The notes beneath the pieces are model-generated. The model ran no database searches. It saw only the letters and a program-made list of their open reading frames with translations, and was not told the origin of the DNA. A DNA stretch of 64,000 bases, taken from assembly GCA_020002185.1 (NCBI GenBank), contig CM034541.1:27619319-27683318 (forward strand). Direction: 5' to 3'. Source of the DNA: Paraescarpia echinospica. Lineage: Eukaryota > Annelida > Polychaeta > Sabellida > Siboglinidae. How positions within the stretch are numbered: the stretch's first letter is position 1; each line of letters starts with the position of its first letter. Positions 1 through 12,105 of the stretch are shown one piece after another. The translations under genes and the position numbers were made by a program.

Positions 1-559
1 GGATGGATTGTGCTCTCTGCTGGATGGGTTGCGCACCATTTACAGCGGTCACAAATAATGCAACCCCACTTAAACGAGGACTGCATTGCACCATATAAAA
101 CCTTGTACTTTCTTATTAAGGCTATTTTTTCGAAAAGGTCCGACTGTCCGATTCCACCTACAGTTTACTGATTTATTCAGTTGGGAAACTCTCATTTTTA
201 GAATATATTCTACGACTCATTCAAACTGGGTGAAAATGGCGTTCTCAGACCACTGAAAAGAGTTTTGTGGATACATGTTTGACAGTAAGGTGTGCTATCT
301 TGTAATGTGGACAAACGGGTTTCCAATAATAATAATATAATAATAATTGCATTATTCACAGACTCCATGCAACATACAAGTATATTATCATGGTTCTATA
401 GTTGTGTTATAAACAATAGTTACAATGTACAGAATGAAAAATCACCCGTCAACAAAATGTATATACAGGGAATTGAACCATTATTTCCATATTCTTGACA
501 ATTTCAATTTACTAAATATCTTCAGAATTGTCCTAAACAAAATCCAGGAAGTCTCTTCA
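1..559. other. No recognisable gene
   Basis: AT-rich sequence with no recognisable coding signal. A 68-codon open frame at 292-498 is low-complexity around an AAT/ATA run and resembles no family I know. A short stretch around 471-481 reads like a reverse-complement tRNA B box, but no paired A box is evident, so no RNA gene is called. Confidence 0.5.
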
Positions 560-1953
560 TGAGTCCGACCGAGGTAAATTAAATCAGGCAAATTATAATG
601 TCTCTCCAACCTAAGACCAGTTCTGGATATGACAATTTTAGTCCCCGCCTCATGAAATTATTTGGTGAGCAAATAGCCTTACCTATAACTATTTTAATAA
701 ATAAATCAATAGGAGAGGGAATAATGCCTGACAAAATAAAAATAGCAAAAATTATACCTGTTTATAAGTCTAAAGCTACTGATGACTTTTCTAATTATAG
801 ACCAATATCTTTGTTACCTTCAATTTCTAAAATACTGGGAAAAGTTGTACATAGAAGATTTTATACAGAAAAAAAAAATATTGAACAATAACCAATATGG
901 TTTTTGTGAGAAACATTCAACAACCAATGCTATTACCATTTTTACTAGTGACGTTATTAATGCACTAGAAAAAAAAGACTCGGTCCTTGCTGTTTTTCTG
1001 GATCTAAGTAAAGCATTCGATACTATCAACCACCAAATCCTATTACACAAACTTGAATATTACGGTATAAGGGGTACTCCACTCAAATGGTTTAAGAGTT
1101 ACCTTTCAAACAGGAAACAGTACGTTAAGTACTACTATATACAAAACTGGAAAACAAATTAATGAAATATATAAAGATATGAATAACGAACTTGAAATAT
1201 TAGCTGACTGGTTTTGTGCCAATAAACTATCTTTAAACATTTCTAAGACAAAATGCATGTTATTTTCTAGATCTCGCCCTGCTCAGAACGAAGAATTATT
1301 ATTAGCGATAGCTAATAACATAATTCAGTGAACAAAATGTATAACATTTCTAGGCCTTCATATAGACGACAGACTTGATTGGCATGAACATAAATGCATG
1401 CAAAAACAAGCTAACTAGTGCTTTATACATAATTAATAAAGTCAACCGCTACCTTCCAGTAGCTGCACTTAAAACAATTTATTACACTAGTTTACCCCTA
1501 CTTGACATACGGAATCATTTTGTGGGGATCCACATACAAAACACATATCGAAAAAGTATTCATTAAGCAAAAAAAATAGTTCGTTCCATTCTTAAAACAA
1601 ACTATTGGGAACATTCACATCCCCTCTTTACATGTTTAAATCTAATAAAATTGCATGATATTTATGAAATTGAAGTTGGAAAATTCATGTATAATTATGT
1701 CCACGGTAGTCTGCCACATTCATTATCAGATATTTTTACCTTTACCTGTGACATTCACTTTTACAAAACAAGACAAACCTGTAATATTCGTCCTATTATC
1801 AGTTCTACTCAAAGATCTTTGAACAGTTTGCTATGTAAAGGTCCGATGATCTGGAATACAATTCCAACTGTTATACAAAATAAACCCAATTTAAATAGTT
1901 TTATATTATCATTAAAGGCAAATGATGTAAGGGGGTATGGTGTTCTAGTTTAA
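560..1953 (+). pseudogene. LINE reverse transcriptase, internally deleted
   Basis: Remnant of a non-LTR retrotransposon polymerase. 598-891 encodes the fingers region with the typical NYRPISLLP block. After a frameshift near the A-run at 870-880, 880-1160 gives QYGFCEKHSTTNA and the palm block FLDLSKAFDTINHQILLHKL. The sequence then jumps near 1130-1160 directly to thumb-type sequence (ADWFCANKLSLNISKTK, about 1203-1250), so the segment that should hold the VPQGS and catalytic Y/FADD motifs is missing. 1375-1566 and 1651-1953 keep the C-terminal domain in shifted frames, ending with the usual SLLCKGPMIWNTIP block. The relatives are jockey/CR1-like invertebrate LINEs; the exact clade is uncertain. 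With the catalytic loop deleted and several frame breaks the copy is inactive. Confidence 0.85.
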
Positions 1954-2451
1954 TTTCATTCCACCCCGAAACGTCTGACATAATTATGTGTTTGATATAA
2001 TGCTATTCTACTTAGGTGTTATACCACTGCTGAAGCTTGGCATAACCACATGGTTTTTTTCCGCAAGACTACTTATGTGAACATTTATTATCTAATATTA
2101 ATGTTATTAAATTTATATATATGTTCTATTGATTATAGCAACGTAACCAACACACTGCACGTGAAATCATTGTTAATAATAGTTATTTTGGGGATGACGG
2201 CGACTAGTTTACGTAATCATTATCTTATATTGGAATAATTAAAACAAACTGGTTACAGCCTTAATTGGCTCCGCTGTCAACCTGGAATTGTATATCATTT
2301 TGTCAATTGTTTTACGGATTGTTTATATTTGTATGTATGATTTATACAATTCCAAAGAAAACCTACTACTACTATGTCACTATTAATAATGCTACGAATC
2401 AATATGTTTTTTGAGAACTGCAGTCGGCATATAAATCTGCATGTCAAATTT
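1954..2451. other. LINE 3' flank, no gene
   Basis: AT-rich sequence between two oppositely oriented LINE fragments. The first part is probably the 3' untranslated region of the plus-strand LINE. A 62-codon frame at 2050-2238 is compositionally AT-driven and matches nothing I recognise. Confidence 0.4.
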
Positions 2452-3590
2452 CTAATAACAGAGCACAGTTAGGTAAATTATTGTTACAAACATTTCACTA
2501 GCACTACAGTATTTGTCATAACCTAACACCATTCGAAATATATTGTTGTAAGAGACATACAATTTCCTGATTGCATAGTTATGAAAATTCCACCATAGAT
2601 GGGCAGTATACACAGGTGAGCAAAAAGTAGTAAACAATGTCTTCTTTACATAATTTGAACACATATGACATTTTCTTATGATCATGTTGCCTTGTGCACA
2701 CAACTGGCGACATTGTCTAGATATATCATTGTCATCTAGCATACTATTTGAAATTATATGACCCAAATATTTTACAGTTTCTACCTCACATAGTTTGTCG
2801 TTAGCAAGCATAAAACTTGGAAATTTTACATTCTTACAACTCTTGTTTCTAATTATCATGACCATACTCTTTTTGGCATTGTACCTTATGTCGTGAGATA
2901 ATCCATATTGATCACAGACGGTGAGAAGGGTCTGTAATCCCCTGCTGGATGGACAAAATACTACAAGATCATCATCATACATAATATTATTTACACTATT
3001 ATATCCTACATAACATCCTGTATTGCAACCATGAAGTACAGTGGATAAACCATCCACGTAAACACTGAACAAATAGGGGGATAACATACCTCCTTGTCTA
3101 ACTCCACTACTTATATAAATACTGTCAGACACATGACTACCCCATCTTACATACATCTGTTGGTTCGCATATCAAAACACTAGAATTCTAACAATGTAAC
3201 CAGGAACATCTCTGTCTATTAGCTTTTTAAAAAGTACAGTATGGTTTACACGGTCAAAAGCCTTAGATGCATCAAGAAAACACATAAACAAACAGCTGTT
3301 TAAGGCTTGATATTTAGCAATAACCTCATTTAGTACATAAATGCTCATGTCAGTGCCATGCTTCTTTTTAAAACCAAACTGGTTGTCACTGGTTGTTAAA
3401 AAGTCATCCATTCTGCTGAGCAAGATTTTTTCAAAAACTTTAGACAACACTTGCCAGTGCTATTGGCCTATAGTTGTCTTTACTGTTTATCTTGCCGGAT
3501 TTATCCTTGATTATGGGCACTAATAGAACACAAATCATAGAACTTGGCAGTACGCCATGCACCAACAGACCTGTGAAGCAATAAACGTTA
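2452..3590 (-). pseudogene. LINE reverse transcriptase, 5'-truncated
   Basis: Minus-strand polymerase of a second LINE family. Reading from about 3580 it gives a fingers region ending in NYRPIALASVLSK. A one-base slip lies near 3447-3455. 3450-3175 then gives FGFKKKHGTDMSIYVLNEVI and FLDASKAFDRVNH. A TGA at 3172-3174 replaces what is normally Trp in this block. The same frame continues from 3171 with VRQGGMLSPYLFSVYVDGL and the thumb (NAKKSMVMI, VKYLGHIIS). At 2968-2979 the catalytic box reads YDDD instead of YADD. Homology stops near 2460, so both ends are truncated. Apart from the nonsense codon, one slip and the A-to-D change, the domain is well preserved, which suggests a moderately recent copy. 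Related elements are common in amphioxus and cnidarians, but the clade is not assigned. Confidence 0.85.
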
Positions 3591-3899
3591 CACTAGTGGG
3601 AAACAGGCCGCAGTAAATGCGAAGCCGACATGTCCAGTCGTACGTGTTCTGATCCAATATTGTGTGTCCGCCTTGTAGTCCAGTCTTTCAACGATTTTAT
3701 ATTTATAAATATATTATGTGTAACATACTAAAAATATAAATAAATCGTGGGTTGAAAACCCCCCAAAAATGCATAAAACCAAATGGCCACCACGTATAAT
3801 ACAAATCGTCACAATTCGCAGCTTCATGAAATTCTTCATGATACGATGTTGTTCCAATTGTTTCATTATCTCAGTCTTGTTCTGTTACGTCGTGTGGGC
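3591..3899. other. Unannotated spacer
   Basis: About 300 bases between the LINE fragment and the decayed multicopy gene. Only short AT-rich runs are visible and no coding or RNA signal was recognised. Confidence 0.4.
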
Positions 3900-5445
3900 A
3901 TTTCTCTTTTGAATGGGCATTTTGACGTCACACAGACACTTCAAGGGATTGCGATGCAACACGTGTGTTGTCAGCTGCATCAACAAGAAGATGTGCTCGT
4001 ACTGCGCGCGATATGGGTTTCCCTGTCACGATCTGTTCAACTGCTTTAGGGGCATACTCAAGTTCCATTAGTTCCTTTAGTCCCCAACCATCAGATGTTC
4101 AATGTACCAAAGAAAACTAATTTCTGTGTGAAAACCACCAAGGCGCAAGACAATTCTATGCAGGTCACTTCCTACAGGTTCGCTGATTATAATCATGAGG
4201 GCTTTCCACCAAAGACGCTGGTCAAACATGATGACCGGGGTAACACCATGGCATTGAGCATGCTCACACACAAACACCGATGTTGAAAATATGCATGTGG
4301 CATCACTTGAACTCATGTAAGTCATCAGAAGGAACATCACTGATGACTACTCCAAACAGGAGGGACGTCTTTCAAAGAATGTCCAGCTGGCCTGTCGGGT
4401 CACTTGGTTTCATGCTGACTAGTTTCTGGTATTCTACTGCTGACAGGCCCTTGTGCAAATGCCGCATTCTTTTCAAACTTCTGCATTTCACTATATGGAC
4501 AACAAAATCCATGGCTGTTCAGTGTGTCTGTCTACAAGGAAACACGATGCAAAATGATGATGGATTTGTACTCCCAACCCAACTTGTAGTGGCACAATCA
4601 GAACTCTTGGAGAGATTGCCTGCATAATCGCCTGTCCAACAGATGCCATCTTTAGACGAACATCTTTCCCCACAATTACCCCTTCCAGCAGACGCTTCAG
4701 ACTTCCTGGCAGGAAGCTGATGCATTCCGCTTCAGATTCCATTTCATGGTAGGATGGATATGACACAGTCGACGTTTTTACTGTTTTGATATAATCCCGA
4801 ATGAGTTTTGCAGCAGTTTCTATAATGTTTATTTTCTCCATTTCAATGTCAACCTTTTCACGTGTATGAAATTCCTGAAGGACAGCATCTTCGGTGCTTT
4901 TGAACTTGACTACATTTGCCTTTCCATTGATCCGAGTGATTATTATCTTGGTCCCAAAATATTCCTCGAGCTTTGCCCTCATATGAGTTTTTCCATATGG
5001 TTCACTTTCTGAGCCGGTCATTAACATCAACATTTTTTTAGCCAGATCATTGGTAGTAATCTCTTCATCATCATTGTCTTCCATAAATTTGACAACCTTG
5101 GTGAATGCATTTGTTTTTTCTTCGTCAGTTGGTCGTCCGATTTTCTTCTTCTTTGTACGTCGCTTTCATACTTCTTTGGGATGTCTTTCGTTGTCTGGAA
5201 AGTTATGCTGCATGCTTGATGGTACATGACATCAGCAGCAGGCAAATCATGCACATGTAACAACCTTGCTTGCACAGAGTCGGACCATGCATCATGTCTT
5301 TCATGACATTTCAATAACACATTATCTTTGAAGGCGATGGTTCGTACTGGAACAGCGTCAGATTTTGTTCTCTTCCTACCTACTTGGCTTCTTGGCCACA
5401 GAAAACGCAGTTTTTGTCAAAACTGAACTGTCCTTCTGCCGATCA
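3900..5445 (-). pseudogene. Decayed copy of an uncharacterised multicopy invertebrate gene
   Basis: Function unknown. On the minus strand a nearly continuous protein can be followed. The start near 5445-5330 contains a Cys-x2-Cys pair (FCGQ-like in a shifted frame). 5320-5120 includes HVHDLPAADVMYHQACSITF. An A6 run (T6 on the plus strand at 5114-5119) shifts the frame. 5110-4491 then gives VGLGVQIHHHFASCFLVDR. Further frames down to about 3900 contain IVLRLGGFHTEISFLWYIEHL. I recognise these blocks as belonging to a large, recurrent and probably transposon-borne family in cnidarian, mollusc and amphioxus genomes, but I cannot attach a function. At least three frame breaks and several stops make it a pseudogene. 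No introns are obvious, so a retrocopy or an element-encoded ORF are both possible. Confidence 0.6.
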
Positions 5446-5470
5446 TAGGACACACGCATTAGTGTATATC

Positions 5471-5600
5471 TGAAAGTATTGGAGAAGGTTGTTGCAAATC
5501 GACTCCATGAACACATTTATTCACAGCATTTATCAAACGATTTACAATCTGCATATAAGCGATTTCATTCAACTGAGACGGCTCTTCTTAATATATATAA
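5471..5600 (+). pseudogene. 5' fragment of an L2-like reverse transcriptase
   Basis: A short plus-strand frame reads LKVLEKVVANRLHEHI, then LQSAYKRFHSTETALL, the fingers block of L2/CR1-type reverse transcriptases. Homology stops at about 5590, where the (TAA/TA)-rich 3' tail of the minus-strand L2 element begins. The plus-strand L2 fragment that starts at 9424 begins at nearly the next residues of the same domain. I infer that both pieces are one older copy split by the younger insertion. Confidence 0.75.
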
Positions 5601-8600
5601 TATAATATAATAATTTTATTTATAAAGCGCCGTATATCCGGAATATCATTCTGCTCAGAGGCGCATAAAAATACAACATTGTTACAATATAAATATACAA
5701 TTGTTTGAGCTTACATGGTAAATATATTACATAAGATACATAAATTATTATGTAGAAAATGTAAGGCTTCTAAAATGCGTAATGTATAAGTGTAATTTAT
5801 CCTTAATAAATTAATAGTAAAGTAAACTAATAAATTAATAATAAATTAGGATAAGTCAATAAAATAAAATAAGATAATAAAATAATATTGAAAAAACCCA
5901 TATAATTATGATTAAAATAAATGCAATTATATACTACAAGTAGTCGACAAATGCGGCTTTAAAAAGATATGTTTTCAAATGTGGCTTAAAAAGTTCAAGA
6001 GAGTCTATCAGGTGCAGACAGTCCGGCAGATCATTCCACAGGCGCGGTAACGTCACTGAAAAACCACGCCGACCATATCGTTCTAAATTGTGGCGGGGTA
6101 CTCTCAGGAGTCGGCTTCCGGCGGAGCGAAGCTGGCGGCCCGGCGTGTATTCAACAATCATGTCATCGATATATTCGGGCGCGAGGTCGTGCATCGCTCG
6201 GAAAGTCAACACCAGTATTTTATATATTACACGCCATCGAATGGGCAACCAGTAAAGTGTGATCAACACAGGCGTGATGTGGAGATGATCTCGGCGTCGT
6301 TGCTGCGTTACTACACGCGCCGCTGAATTTTGTACCCGTTGCAATTTTTTAGCAATCGCTCGTTGATGCCAAACAACACCGCATTACCGTAGTCCAGCTT
6401 TGAGGTCACTAGAGCATCAACGATGGTTTTACATGCATCAATGGTCAAGCAATGTCGTATTTTGGCGATGTTGTGCAGCTGGAAATATGCCGCCTGGCAC
6501 GTACGTGCAACTTGCACCGACATATCCAGCCCACTGTCCAAGAAAACGCTGATGTCTCGTACTGTCGGTTGAGGCGTTATGTCACACCCACACACGTCGA
6601 CTGTCGTAATCGCAGGAGGCACTTTGGTGTTAGGTGCGTAGAAGACAATTGTTTCGGTCTTTGCCTCATTTAGTAACAGTTGATGGTTCGCCATCCAACG
6701 TTTTATGTCGATGGTGCATTGTTTGATACGGCGGGTAGCATTGTCTGCGTCACAGGGCTGATCACGTGGGACATCGACATAGAGTTGAGTGTCATCGGCG
6801 TACATGTGGTATTTCAAGTGGTGTTTAGCGAATATGACAGTGATTGGCATACAGTATATTGTGAACAGTAAGGGACCAAGAACCGATCCCTGAGGCACAC
6901 CATAGCTCAACAGTTGCCGGCGAGAAATGGCATCGCCGATTTTTATCTCCAGTGTTCTGTCCGACAAGTAAGATGCCACCCACGCCAGCGCCGAGTCACG
7001 GATGCCGATGGATTTCATTTGCCCGAGTAGTATAGCATGGTCCACAGTGTCGAAAGCAGCAGTAAGATCAAGAAGGACGAGTATTACTCCTTTTCGACAG
7101 TCGAGTGCCTGTATGATATCGTCGTGAATACGCACGAGTGCTGTTTCGGTGCTGTGGTGTGGACGATACGCGCTCTGGAACGGGTCAAGCAGTTTGTTTT
7201 CGTCAATGTAGCGGCGAAGGTCAGCCGCGACATGCCTCTCCAATAACTTTGACACAAAGCTGAGATTGGATATAGGGCGGTAGTTCGTAATGTAATTTGC
7301 ATCAAGACCAGTCTTCTTGAGCAGTGGCGTGACCAGCGCATGTTTCATTTCAGATGGTACCGTCGCAGATTCCAGTGATAGATTGATGATACTCGCCAGA
7401 ATTGGTGCGATGATATCGATGTTTGTCTTCAACAGTGCTGTCGGCCAATGGTCGAGAGAGAGCAAGATTTGCAAGGGCATTTGTTCATGAGTCGAGCGAT
7501 AGCTGTGGCTGTTGTAGGTGTAAATGCTGACAGAGTACAACGGTATTGGTGATTGCTGTCGATTGGCAGTAACGGTGGTGGCGTGTCACAGTGATTTAGT
7601 GTATGGCGGATCTTTGTAATTTTCTCGAAGAAATATACAAGAAAACGTTCCGCCAAATCCTCATGCGAGCCGTTGCATTCGGGAAGTATTGGTAGTTGTT
7701 TGCGTCCGGTGATGTAATTCGTAACACGGTACATAGCTTTCGTGTCACGGGCAGACTTTCGTATTTTCTGACAGTGAAACGTGGACTTTGCCGTCATCAG
7801 TTGTTTTCTGTAGAGGTCTCGCATAGTTGTAAAAATGTCTCTATGCACAAGTAGCCGCGTCTCTCGCCACCGCCGCTCTGCTCCCCGAAGTTTGCATTTC
7901 GCATCTGACAGCTCACTGTTGTACCAGGGTGTCTTGGGGCGGATGGTGATAACACGGCTAGTGACCGGTGCATGCGTGTTGATCAAATCTACGATAGTGG
8001 TGTTGTATTGAAGATACAGTTCATCAATGCTGTTTCTAGGGTCAGTTAGCAGTCGCGATGTTGTCAGATCTGCGACAAACTCAGCATTGTTTATTGCCGC
8101 GTATTTCCTGTAGCTGGTCTTTTTTCTCGGCTGTCTCGGCTTGACCGTTACAAGGTCACATTTGATCACATGATGGTCAGTTAATAGAGTTTCAACTGAT
8201 GCGGCAGATACGATACAATCGGGCGTGTTTCGTGTTATCACGAGGTGGAGGATGTGACCACCCTCGTGGGTCCGTTCAGTTACGTGCTGTTGGAAATCAG
8301 TCTCACGGAGAAGGTCAGTGAGATCGCGGGCATCGCTGGCACGATCATCGCCGTAGTGCACGTTGAAGTCACCGACAATAACACACTGGGTCTGCTGTGT
8401 GGTTCCATGTTCCAGAACACGACTGAATTCATCGATGAATAAACGGAATGGCGTAGACTTCTGGGTAGATGAAGGTTGTCGATATATCGTTAACACTCGT
8501 ATGATCGACGATGCGCGAACATGACGCAATACTACTTCGATACCCTCAAACGACTGGGCGGGTATTGGCGTCGTTGAGCACAGCTGGTATGACGTCTTAA

Positions 8601-9210
8601 ACATTACTCCAACTCCGCCGCTTCGTCGGTCACTCCGTGGAAGATGGCGGAAATTGTATCCGTTGGGAGTAACGACGTATGTGGAAACAGCATCGTTTTC
8701 TGAGAGCCATGTCTCAGTCATACAAATTATATCAAAATCGCATACATTGATGTAATCACAAATGGCTTCGGCTTTGTTGCGAACTGATCTGGTGTTCATC
8801 AGTGCGAGGGTGGTCTGAACCGAATTTGTTCACGTTACAGACAGACTTCGGATAAGACGGCGGTGTTGCACATTGTATTATGTTTGACATGTTCACTCCT
8901 GATTGTTTGTATACATGGCTCACCTCACCCGTGACATGGCTGGCTGCACCAGCCAAGTACCACCTGCTTGGCACCTTTGTTATTTGCTGGGATCGTCTTC
9001 TCAACCCGGCCTTTGTCCCGCGTCTGGTCGGTGGTCGGTGCAGATTGAGTGCAGCTATCGTTGTTGTCCACGGAAAGGTAGCCGGCTGTCAGCATTGTCT
9101 TAGTCCGAGCAGCAACGATCGTGACAATGCCATGCTCCAGTAGATCGAACACAGGTCCAGGCGGCGGATAAACCGGTTGCCGTTCCGCCCAGGTGCTTCC
9201 GTCGGCCACA
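5596..9210 (-). mobile_element. L2/CR1-type LINE, nearly full length
   Basis: Minus-strand non-LTR retrotransposon. The endonuclease and linker lie at 8799-7429, with MNTRSVRNKAEAI, MTETWL, IVGDFNVHYGDD and the SDHH block as TDHH. The reverse transcriptase follows at 7540-6311, with the NYRPISNLSFVSKLLE block, YGVPQGSVLGPLLF and an intact YADD at 6791-6802. The C-terminal domain is at 6344-5934. Only two single-base slips separate these frames: one in the GA run at 7454-7462 and one in the T6 run at 6345-6350. The 3' end carries a GGCGCTTTATAAATA-like sequence and a TAA-rich tail (5598-5632), the signature shared by the other L2-like copies here. Upstream, 9209-8850 has an open minus-strand frame that may be the 5' UTR or an ORF1 remnant. 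This is one of the youngest elements in the window. Confidence 0.9.
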
Positions 9211-9385
9211 CCTCAGGTTAAAAGTCCAGATAAAATTCGATTAAAATTTAAGATAAAAATGCACTAAAACCACTAACAAGTGTTCCGCAGAGAATCCTTG
9301 ATTGTCAATGAAGAGTATTGCACAATATTTAGAATAACAACTAATCTGTTACATTGAAAATTTATGATATTTCCAGGAGCAGCCT

Positions 9386-9450
9386 CACACAGCAGCGCTA
9401 CAACTTTGTATTCAGTTCAGTACAATACAAAGTTGTAGCGCTGCTGTGTG
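9386..9450. repeat. Perfect 27-bp inverted repeat (foldback)
   Basis: 9386-9412 and 9424-9450 are perfect reverse complements separated by an 11-base loop. The right arm continues into the L2 reverse-transcriptase sequence that follows, so the left arm is an inverted copy of LINE sequence at the break. Template switching or a twin-priming-like inversion would explain it. An assembly artefact is the alternative. Confidence 0.9.
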
Positions 9451-10795
9451 TGGCACAAATACACAATGACAGTGTATGCAATATGGATAATAGCAAATTG
9501 ACTTCTCTCATCTTACTAGATCTATCAGCTGCTTTTGATACAATAGATCACGACATTCTTTTACATCGCCTTAATAGACATTTTGGTATATCTGGCATGG
9601 CTCTTCAGTGGTTTAGTTCATATTTTTCAGACCGATACCAAAGCATTAACATATCTGGCTCATTGTCTTGTCCAGAACGTCTTCCATTTGGTGTCCCACA
9701 AGGTTCTGTCCTTGGCCCTGTTCTGTTTAGCTTATACACTACATCCCTTAGTCGAGTCATAACTAATCATAATATAAATCATAATATGTATTCTGACAAC
9801 ACACAGGTGTATATATCACTTTCACCAACTGACACACAGACATCTCTATCAACTTTAAAAGACTGTCTCACCGACATCTTGCTGTGGATGGAAGCAAATA
9901 AATTGAAACTAAATCCAGATAAAACTAATCTAATTATTATTGGCACAAAACAACAACGAAACAAGGTTGTTAACTACTTTCCAGTTAAATTGCTTGGTAA
10001 TGATACATCACCATCAGATACTGTTCGTAATCTAGGTGTTATCTTTGACAGTGATTTCAGCTTTAAGCAGAACATTTCTGAAGTATGTAAATTCTGTTTC
10101 TACAATATACGTGATTTCCGCCGAATTCGGCATCATTTGTCTTTATCTACTGCTAAAACAATATCAGTATCTCTAATTAGCAGTCACCTTGACTACTGCA
10201 ACTCATTCCTAAATGATATTGCTAAAAAGGACTTAGCTAAACTTCAACGTGTACAGAATTGTTTAGCACGTGTAGTACTAAAAGCACATCGTTTCTCACC
10301 ATCTCTGCCCCTACTTAGACAGTTGCATTGGCTTCCAGTTACATATCGAATACATTTCATATTAGCCACTATCACATATCGTACCCTTTCTACGCAACAC
10401 CCATCCTATTTGTTTAGTCTCCTTCATTTTTCTGATATCCCCAGAAATCTCAGATCATCTGTTTCACGACTTTGTTCCGAAAACCAAGCTAAATATCGGC
10501 AAACATGCTTTATCTGTAGCTGCACCCACAATCTGGAATCAACTCCCTATCGCTTTAAAATCATCTGAGACTATAAATACCTTCCGTAAAAAACTAGACT
10601 TATTTATTTGAAATTGCTTTCCCACCCTAACCTTCGGCGGTCCCTTGCTCTAATGACGACTCTTGCTTGTCCCTGTTAACGATTTTGCCCAATGATTTTT
10701 GTCTGTTGCGCCTCTGAGCTCAGATTCCTGGGGATTTAGGTGCTATAGAAGTTTGTCATTATTATTATTATATGTATTATATATTATCACTAACA
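9424..10795 (+). pseudogene. L2-like LINE, 3' part, catalytic box mutated
   Basis: Open from 9354 to 10568 (404 codons), although the LINE homology starts only at the right arm of the foldback. Visible blocks are LTSLILLDLSAAFDTIDHDI, PFGVPQGSVLGPVLF, thumb sequence NPDKTNLIIIGTKQQ, RNLGVIFDSDFSF and LQRVQNCLARVV. The catalytic box at 9789-9800 reads YSDN instead of YADD, so an essential metal-binding Asp is Asn. The C-terminal end shifts frame near 10480-10560 (TFRKKLDLFI lies in another frame, ending about 10610). The 3' UTR holds the TTGCGCCTCTGAGCTCAGA-type sequence and a TTATTATTA tail at about 10760-10790, matching the tails of the other L2 copies. Its 5' part is probably 5471-5600. Confidence 0.85.
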
Positions 10796-11909
10796 GAACA
10801 GCTAATGTAATAAATTATTCAAGTTTCGTCTGCATATGCGAAGCGACTCGACCGAACGACGCAAACCATTTCTGGTTGCTCTTAGATGTTTTTCAAATTT
10901 TGCATGCGTGGACGATTTTAATATATTTACAAATCAGTAGTATGTCTGTTCTTATAAGATATAACATCAACTTTCAATAACGGTATATGACCAGTTTATC
11001 AACTTAACCTCACCGGGAATAGGTACCTACATATAACATAGCACGATTTGGCCGTGGCTCCGGGGGGCATCTTAACATTCAAAGGGATCATTTTGTGTTT
11101 CATTTATTTTCAAGATATTCATATTAAACTACTATTACCCAATACCTGGCTGATTCAATGCACATGATAATGTTTATACCCGATCAACAGATATCAAATA
11201 TGTAAGAAAACCAGGTAAGATGATCTGTACATCTAAACAACAAGTGCCCTTATAATGATTAGTAGTATATTATGACGATTTGGGGGTCTACATTTTTTTG
11301 CGTTTTTGGGGGTTTGCCCTCATACGATTCATTTCTATGTTTGATATGTCATAGTGGATACATAACTGAGCATGTTCCACACAACGTACTTTCTGTTGCA
11401 ATTAGTGGCAGGTTGAGCCTTTTTTGGCCGTAAAATGACGACTATTACAGGAATGCACCGAGTGCGGCACGTAGACGAGAACGAGCGAACGGAGGCGATG
11501 TGGCAGCGACGTGGCAGCAGGCAGGGACATGTTGACTTGTGATGGCGATAGCAGTGGCTTCGAGGGCAATTCCAGTCAGCCTAGCCTATTAACGTTTACA
11601 ATGTCTAGATTCATCATAGTGTCTTCGAAATATAATGTGTAGCACTGGTGTCAGAACGAAATTAACATTGTGGGGGCTGAACCCGGAGCTTCTGTTCAGC
11701 ACATCGCTCTCACTTCGAAAAGCAAGGATTCCATATGTATAGAAACGGCACGCGGATGCGGCATATGACAAAACAATGAATATAGCACCAAGTGGAAATA
11801 TATAGAAATAGTTCCGTAAGTACGTAGGCGGATGAGTTTTATCGGCAAATTGAATCGCTCCATGTAGTTATTCGAATCGTATCCACACAGGAATGGGATA
11901 GGAAATTCC
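10796..11909. other. No recognisable gene
   Basis: Unassigned sequence between the L2 element and the Ginger-like locus. A GC-richer stretch at 11450-11580 stands out from the AT-rich surroundings but has no coding pattern. Two 60-codon minus-strand frames (11589-11771, 11839-12021) match no family. Confidence 0.4.
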
Positions 11910-11941
11910 TCCCGGGCCCCGATTCACCCGTGCCAGGATTC
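11910..11941 (+). repeat. Left arm of the inverted repeat flanking the Ginger-like locus
   Basis: This 32-base stretch is the reverse complement, with 30 of 32 positions matching, of 19213-19244. The core is GGGCCCCGATTCACC. The two arms enclose every recognisable integrase exon between 12.1 and 18.3 kb, as expected for terminal inverted repeats of a DNA transposon. The outermost bases do not obviously fit the TGT start reported for Ginger elements, and no target-site duplication is evident, so the arms could also be subterminal. Confidence 0.55.
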
Positions 11942-12105
11942 CTCAAAACGCATACTGCGCATGCGCGCGCAGGCGCAGTAGGCACTTTGATGAGATGTGA
12001 TGTCACGCTTTTTATAGCCATGCCAGAAGTATCCGCGGTCGTATAGTTTATGTGAATGAGTAGTTGTATGTCGATTTATTTAGTTCTACGTGTTTTTACG
12101 GAGGC

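Noticed and set aside
9354..9423. Start of the 404-codon L2 ORF at 9354 as a genuine N-terminus
   Set aside because: These codons fall in the left arm and loop of the foldback; LINE similarity begins only at the right arm.
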